Source: Gnetum montanum
Lineage: Eukaryota > Streptophyta > Gnetopsida > Gnetales > Gnetaceae
Assembly (NCBI GenBank): GCA_015680685.1
Contig: MNCI01003606.1
Span: forward strand, 227,250-291,249
DNA: 64,000 nucleotides
Direction of reading: 5' to 3'
Position 1 is the stretch's first letter. Every line of letters begins with the position of its first letter. Shown here piece by piece: positions 59,093 through 64,000 of this stretch. The position numbers and the translations under genes were made by a program. Below the pieces are notes generated by a model. That model did not search any database. It worked only from the letters and a program-made list of their open reading frames with translations, and was not told where the DNA came from.

Positions 59093-59510
59093 TTGTTTCC
59101 CTTGGAAGTTAAACATGGTAGTTGTGGTCAAATGGAAAAAGTCATGGTTCAGAGAAATCAGGCAGCTAGGACACTGATATTTAATTCTGTAGCAAAAAGA
59201 TACTTTGTTACCACTATAAATAACCTCATGAATAGAGGCGCATCTTACATTGTATTAGACCGATGGGATAATCCTGGTGGCATAATTCAGGCATTGGGAT
59301 TGCTAAAATTTTTCTAGAAGCTGAAGAGATGGTTATATATACTGTTCGATGGGATGCTTATTCTGAAAGTGGCATTGTTGTTAAAACACCACTTATGGTT
59401 CTTGTGAATGGCCATACAATAACCAAGAGTGAAATTGTTGCTGCAACGCTTCATGATAATCACAAAGCTATGCTTGCTAGTGAGAAAACAAAAATGTTAA
59501 GAGCTTCCTA
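59093..59510 (+). pseudogene. ctpA: Middle fragment of a CtpA-type processing protease (S41)
   Basis: The reading NNLMNRGASYIVLD, then DNPGGIIQA, a frameshift near 59305, KIFLEAEEMVIYTV, TPLMVLVNGHTITKSEI and AATLHDNHKAMLASEKT matches the S41 protease core. DNPGG and SEI are the family marks. Where the catalytic Ser should be (two residues before the Ser of SEI) there is Thr. It stops at SEKT, the point where the C-terminal fragment at 58866 would continue. About 130 codons are present without an intron. Confidence 0.78.
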
Positions 59511-59761
59511 GATATCCTCACATTTCGCACGGGAATTTCATCAAATGCTTGCTGCGCAAGGTTCAGTTTCCCTGTTTTGGCATTAAAATCGATAAACAAT
59601 GAATCTGTGAGAATGACATTTGTGAACCCTAATTTTGTGGCCAGGGCATGTAACAACAAGCTGTTTAATAGATTTTGTAAAGTAACAGGCCACATAGCAG
59701 TAGGAACACCAGAGGATTGCAGCAAAATATGATAAGCAAAAAAGGATGAGCAAAAACACAA
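59490..59761 (-). pseudogene. PPR protein fragment
   Basis: On the minus strand LLLHALATKLGFTNVILTDS, then AKTGKLNLAQQAFDEIPVRN matches PLS-type pentatricopeptide repeats (H-A-x-x-x-K-x-G-F ... G-x-L-x-x-A-x-x-x-F-D-E-M-P-x-R-N). Only about one and a half repeats are present. PPR proteins of this type act in organelle RNA processing. It abuts the CtpA fragment tail to tail. Confidence 0.65.
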
Positions 59762-59799
59762 TAGCAGAAATACAATTAGTGAAGCTTTCCCGCATTTTT

Positions 59800-60560
59800 C
59801 CTAATCTTCATCGCAATCAAAACTGTAACGATATTTGCCTCCATGGAAGCTGAAATGCAGGCGGTGTATGCAATAGCCGGTGGTGGATGTGCAAGCAGGC
59901 TTTAATAAAAGGCATCGTCGACCCATTACATTGTGCAGTAATACGTGGCGGCAACCGCATTGTGGATAATGACACATGGCGGCAACATCACCGACGCCAC
60001 GAACGTCGCCATGCTTTTCGCATTACTGGCGTTCTGGTGCCCCGAGTGCAGCTTTAATAGCCATGGAAGTGTGGAGCAGTAGTGCAGGAAAGCGAGCCAG
60101 AGGTCCAGATTATCTCCTCCACGGTGCCTGCGCCTATGCCTGTGGTTGTGGGTGATAATATACAGAAAATGCTACAACAAAAAAATGCCTGCAAACATGG
60201 TAGAAAGCCCAAGGCTTTGACCTAGCAAAACCAGGGTTGTTCTTCTATAGTCATCTCTTCACGTTCGTCACCGTCTTCGCTTGCAACACTCTCAAGGACA
60301 AGGAAGGTGTCTACTTTCTCTGCTGGAGATAGGTGGTGACTGCAAACGTGCCCACACCATTGGCTCTTCAGCAACTAAACACCACATGGCAACGTTACTA
60401 GATGCAGCGGCAAAGCCTTCTTTCACAATGGCAGTTGATATACAGTTCTGGCAGGGTGGAATAATTTAAAATCATTTGCAGAAAATGGGCAGTTCCAAAC
60501 CTAGCGCCTTCACATTCGAACTTCACATTCGGAGGCATTCTTAACGGTGCCAAGAAGCCA
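59800..60560. other. GC-richer stretch, probably further captured gene sequence
   Basis: CpG-containing words such as ACGTCGCCATGC and GCATCGTCGACCC stand out from the AT-rich, CpG-poor retroelements around. Short plus-strand frames (e.g. 60281-60469) show no recognised family. It could be 5' or intronic sequence of a captured gene. Confidence 0.4.
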
Positions 60561-60834
60561 GCAATAAATTTTACGCGAATTTAAAATGCAAATTTACTTA
60601 TACAAATTTACAAGGATCGACTTCCTTCATTTAAAAAACCATACAGCCTCCAACACCAACGTTTACACTAAGGTGGATGCTAAATTACTTTCATAAAAAT
60701 TGCTAGGGCTTCAATGATATTTAATATTTAAAAACTTAAAATTCTAAATAATTAAAATAAAATGACAATTGTATAAAGCTCTTATAGTATTAGAGATATT
60801 AGATTTATATTTTTATCATTATTATTATATGGGT
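60561..60834. other. AT-rich spacer before element G
   Basis: No feature seen. Confidence 0.4.
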
Positions 60835-62319
60835 TGTCACTTATAAAAGAAATATTTGTAATATTTACACATGCCAATGTTAGCATGATTTTCTTCTAAT
60901 TTCATGTATAAGTTACAACTTCCTAACTTGTTGGGCAAGTAATATCTCCTAACTTGTTGGGCAAGTTATAACTTCCTTACTTGGGAGAGAAGTTAGCCAA
61001 GATATTTTAGAATATGTAACTACCCATGAGACCCTATAAAAAGGCTTCAGGGGTTAGAAGGAAAAGGGACTTTTGGATGAGCTCTCACTTGGAGACACAT
61101 TTTGGCTCTTGGAAGAGCATTTGTAAAGAAGACATTGTGAAAGATTGCTTGTAAGATGACTTGCTAAAGAAAAGATTTCAGCCTTTTTGTTATAGTCCTG
61201 TGAGTTATGTTCATTGTTTTTATTTTGTTTAAGTTGTTTAGCTAGTGGTTTACATAGTATCATGCTTGGCAAGTAATTTTGGGATTTTTAGATTGCTCTT
61301 ATTATTCTTGTTGCATGATAGAAAATTTCTATCAAAATCTTGCCATAGAAGAGCTTGTGTTTGAAAGCCTTAAGAGCATTTTAGTAGTAAATTTTATTAT
61401 TATGCAATGTATAAGAACCGCTATTGAGATTGTTGTAAGAGAGCCTCTGCATGTAGTCAAGCCATTGAATGATTCAATAGTCAAGAGGTTCAGAAAATAT
61501 TTGGTATTTTGATGGGACCAGAATAGCTTATTTTATNCTCAGAAAATATTTGGTATTTTGATGGGACCAGAATAGCTTCTTTTATCTTTAAAGTGAATCT
61601 CCATGGTATTTCAATCAGAAATTGTCAAGTATTTTGAAGGTTCTATTGAATGCAATTGTTGACATCCGTTATCTATCCAAAAGAGAGTCTTGTACGTGAT
61701 AGTTTACGATGCAAATTTTTGGGTAGCATAGTGGGATTGTCTTGAAGAAATTTCTTATTTGGGCCTTGGAAGTTTGAACAATTCATAGTTATTGAATTTG
61801 GAGATAGCTTTATTGCAAATTTTTTACTCGTATCATTTTACCTTGTTTAAATATTTGAGATCTTTACAAAAATCTGCTTTCTTTGAATCTTTATCTCTAA
61901 TTTCCATTGAATCTTACTCTATTTCTAGTTTTCTTGTGGAACTATCTCTTTCTCTGGGGAAAATTAGAAGTAGATTCGCAGAGTTGTGCTTAAATGTTTT
62001 TGCAAAATTTTATTTGTTACAAGTAGGTATTATAAGGACTGCATAGACTAGGCAATTGAACAAAATAGGAACCCTCAACAACTCGCAGTACTTGGCAAAG
62101 TTGGTTGAATCTCTTTAAGATAAGTCATTTGTAGTTTATACACAACGCAATCATTTCATTTTTTACAACCACACACCGCAACAGCATACACACATACTCA
62201 CATTAACTACTGAGTCTATTTGGAGGTATCTGGGCCTTGGTGTTGCCAGAAGACCATCAAGCACCTAAATCATGTTTGAGAACACTCGTTGGCGGTCGCG
62301 TCCCAAATGGTCGCTAACA
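60835..62319 (+). repeat. 5' LTR of element G (start approximate)
   Basis: The end GGTCGCTAACA at 62319 is set by the primer-binding site. A start at TGTCACTTATAAAAG (60835) is plausible but unproven, since the partner LTR is outside. The TATA box CCCTATAAAAAGGC is at 61032-61045. A repeated AACTTGTTGGGCAAGT lies at 60935-60970. An assembly N stands at 61537. Confidence 0.65.
61490..61585. other. Assembly join: 47-bp duplication around a single N
   Basis: 61490-61536 and 61539-61585 agree in 46 of 47 bases, separated by N at 61537 and one C. It resembles the join at 4325. Confidence 0.75.
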
Positions 62320-62326
62320 GTTCTTT

Positions 62327-62345
62327 TGGCACTAGAAGGAGGGCT
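62327..62345 (+). promoter_or_regulatory. Primer-binding site of element G
   Basis: TGGCACTAGAAGGAGGGC, identical over 17 bases to element E, stands seven bases after the LTR. Confidence 0.75.
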
Positions 62346-62445
62346 AAAAATTTAGCCTCTAAGTTCATAAGCCTTATAATTTTAGCACATCAACAATTCT
62401 TTGTTACTATAAAAGATCAAGAAATTAGAATACTATTTTCAGTTC

Positions 62446-64000
62446 ATGATCAAGAAGATTGATAATTTGGAAAATTTAAAAGTTTCAAAAGATATTCTAG
62501 ATTTTAAGACTAATTCTTCATCAAAAGAAGAAAAAAAGAAAGTTTCTGATTTGGGAACAAGTAGTGGAGTGAAAACTAGAAGATCAAGAAGATCACCCAT
62601 TATATCTGGTTTATCAATTCGTAAGAGAAGATCTAGAAAGTCTAAGAGTTCAATTATCCAAAGTAATAGGATGGTAAATCCTTGGCAAAGAGTTGCACCA
62701 TTAGGATTTCAAAATTACAATGATATTCCTAAGGTAGTTTACAAATATTTTCCTGAGCCTTTCATTCCTGGAAAAGCTTATTTAGATGAAGAATATATTC
62801 ACATGTTTGAGTTAGCTTTAGCTTATGCAAATATTCAACATCAAGATCAAGCTTGTAGGTTGTTTATATCAAATTTAAAGGATATGGCTCAGATTTGGTA
62901 TTCGAACTTACCAAGTAATAGTATTATAAGTTGGGATGACATGAAGAATCTTTTCTTAGCCCAAATTGGTAATCAATTAGATCAACAACAACTATACTAT
63001 GGGCTGATACAAGCTAAGCAAGGAGTTAAAGAGTCAATTAGAGATTTTAACATCAAGTTTCAACGAATTTGTGGACTCTTCCAAAGACAATATAGACCAT
63101 CAAAAGAAATGCTTAAAGAAACTTATCTTAAGGCTGTCAACCCCAACATTTCAATTTGGTTAAGGAGAACTCCAAACTTAACTACGCTAAATGACTACTT
63201 TAGTGAAGCTATACAATTAGAAAAATAGTTGAACTTGAATCCTGAAGAAAATATTGTAATTCAAAAAAGAGAAGAAAGAGTTATGATTCCTATGCAATAT
63301 TTTTCTCAATTTAAAGCTTTACCATTTCCATCTCATGTTAAGATAGAGCAAGAACATGAAAGAGTAGAATCTGAAAAGGGACAATTAATGAGAGATATGT
63401 CTAACAAAATAGTGAAGCTTGAACAAGCCTTGGCAAGAGTTAATATCAAGAAAGAATAGAAAAATAGAAAGCATAAACATCAAGACACTAAGTTAGCATA
63501 ATATGAGGATGAAAGCGAATTTATTATGTCCAAATTTCTTGCTATTGAATCTGATAATGAGTTATCTAGTGTTCATTATGCAAGTAAATCTTCTAGCAAT
63601 GGATCTAGCGATACTTCTTCTCTATCAAGTTCTGAAGAAGATATGTCTTCAGATGAGGAATGCAATAACAATGAGGAAAATGGATATAATCTCTGATCAA
63701 AAGAAAGATTAACTACTTCTAGATCCCCAAATGTTATTACTAATCCATCTACTAAGAGAAAATCTTTTGAGCCAAATAGAAGAGATAAGAATAAATGCAA
63801 AGACAATCAAGTAGAGAAAAGCGCTCCAAATCAGTCTTTTAATAAATGGATAAAGAAACCAAGCTTTATTGGTGATGGAGAGTATGTGATTTGATTGAAT
63901 ACTTTAAACATGTCAAGGCCAATATTAGCTTTTATCAGTTGCTTCAAATAGGAGATCAACAAAGAAAGGCTTTAGAGTTCATTAAAGGTAAAAGGAGAGT
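62446..64000 (+). pseudogene. Gag polyprotein of element G, nearly continuous, partial
   Basis: The start at 62446 gives MIKKIDNLENLKVSKD, then a basic stretch rich in Arg, Lys and Ser (residues 35-75). The capsid core lies at residues 85-250: PEPFIPGKAYLDEEYIHMFE, MAQIWYSNLP, SWDDMKNLFLAQIG, then RRTPNLTTLNDYFSEAIQLE, all in Retrotrans_gag order. The same frame continues to about 63890 through only four stops (63226, 63457, one near 63499, one near 63696). It contains a Ser/Asp/Glu-rich segment near 63590-63660. A frameshift near 63888 leads into the protease linker. No zinc knuckle was seen in the readable part. Confidence 0.82.

Larger units (their letters stand above)
58740..60560. other. 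Gene-fragment island between elements B and G
   Basis: This 1.8-kb stretch differs from its surroundings: it is richer in GC from 59800 on and contains fragments of at least two host genes, a CtpA-type protease in two misordered pieces and a PPR gene on the other strand. That mix suggests capture by a gene-transducing transposon or a rearrangement. No terminal repeats or Helitron ends could be recognised by eye. Confidence 0.6.
60835..64000 (+). mobile_element. Element G: younger Tat-type Ty3/gypsy element, 5' part
   Basis: An LTR (about 60835-62319), the primer-binding site TGGCACTAGAAGGAGGG at 62327, and a long, mostly open gag show a plus-strand element that runs off the window end. The last bases enter the Tat-type linker before protease (DLIEYFKHVKANISFYQLLQ from about 63891). 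Fewer stops than in A, B, C and E indicate more recent insertion. Confidence 0.8.

Noticed and set aside
59093-59511. Functional CtpA gene
   Set aside because: It is frameshifted, lacks the N-terminal part with transit peptide and PDZ domain, has Thr at the catalytic Ser position, and its C-terminus is misplaced upstream.
61490-61585. Biological tandem repeat in the G LTR
   Set aside because: The two copies flank an N and look like an unmerged contig overlap.
1-64000. tRNA, rRNA, CRISPR arrays, bacterial operon signals
   Set aside because: No cloverleaf-like tRNA, rRNA core sequence or regular spacer array was noticed. Primer-binding sites resemble tRNA ends only because they pair with them.

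Overview
The window reads as a plant nuclear genome segment made almost entirely of old, nested LTR retrotransposons. The only traces of ordinary host genes are a broken fragment of a chloroplast-type C-terminal processing protease (CtpA/S41 family) and a fragment of a PPR protein. In-frame stops are mostly TAG where the family has Trp or Gln, which is the usual decay of cytosine-methylated, silenced DNA. Old, slowly removed, deeply nested Ty3/gypsy DNA would suit a large-genome plant, possibly a gymnosperm. That last point is inference; nothing here fixes the species.

Layout. Element A (minus strand, about 1-10406, cut by the window start) is a Tat-clade Ty3/gypsy element. Its LTR ends at 10406, gag lies at 7720-4960 and protease at 4960-4380. 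A spliced-looking gene on the opposite (plus) strand occupies 1-3245. A sits in element B (plus strand), whose gag-protease remnant is at 10407-11330 and whose pol is at 56090-58737. B was split by element C, whose ends are exact: 15465-53429, target duplication ATCAA. C is an Athila/Tat-like element with gag, protease, RT, RNase H, integrase and an extra sense-strand ORF before its 3' LTR. C is itself interrupted by D (22894-29130, target duplication ACTTT; a copia-type gag carrier without pol) and by E (30118-48646; Tat clade, about 18.5 kb). A solo LTR, F (55084-55927, target duplication TTTCT), lies in B. A gene-fragment island follows at 58740-60560, then the start of a less decayed Tat-type element, G (about 60835 to the window end).

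The most interesting system is in A and E, probably also B. Between protease and reverse transcriptase, these elements carry a multi-exon gene on the antisense strand. In A and E the exons align in order, three GT-AG introns fall at matching places, and the encoded protein resembles the plant mobile domain (PMD) family followed by a charged, probably coiled-coil tail. Because the introns face away from the element transcript they would not be spliced out of genomic RNA, so such a gene can travel with its introns. In E the cassette is bracketed by arrays of a roughly 32-bp minisatellite that also follows integrase. Its upstream and first-intron region carries the same small palindromes as the E LTR. 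D shows a similar logic: motifs of its LTR recur just upstream of its accessory ORF.

No intact protein-coding gene, tRNA, rRNA or CRISPR array was found. Element boundaries, repeats and homologies are read by eye; domain names are from remembered family motifs and no search was run.
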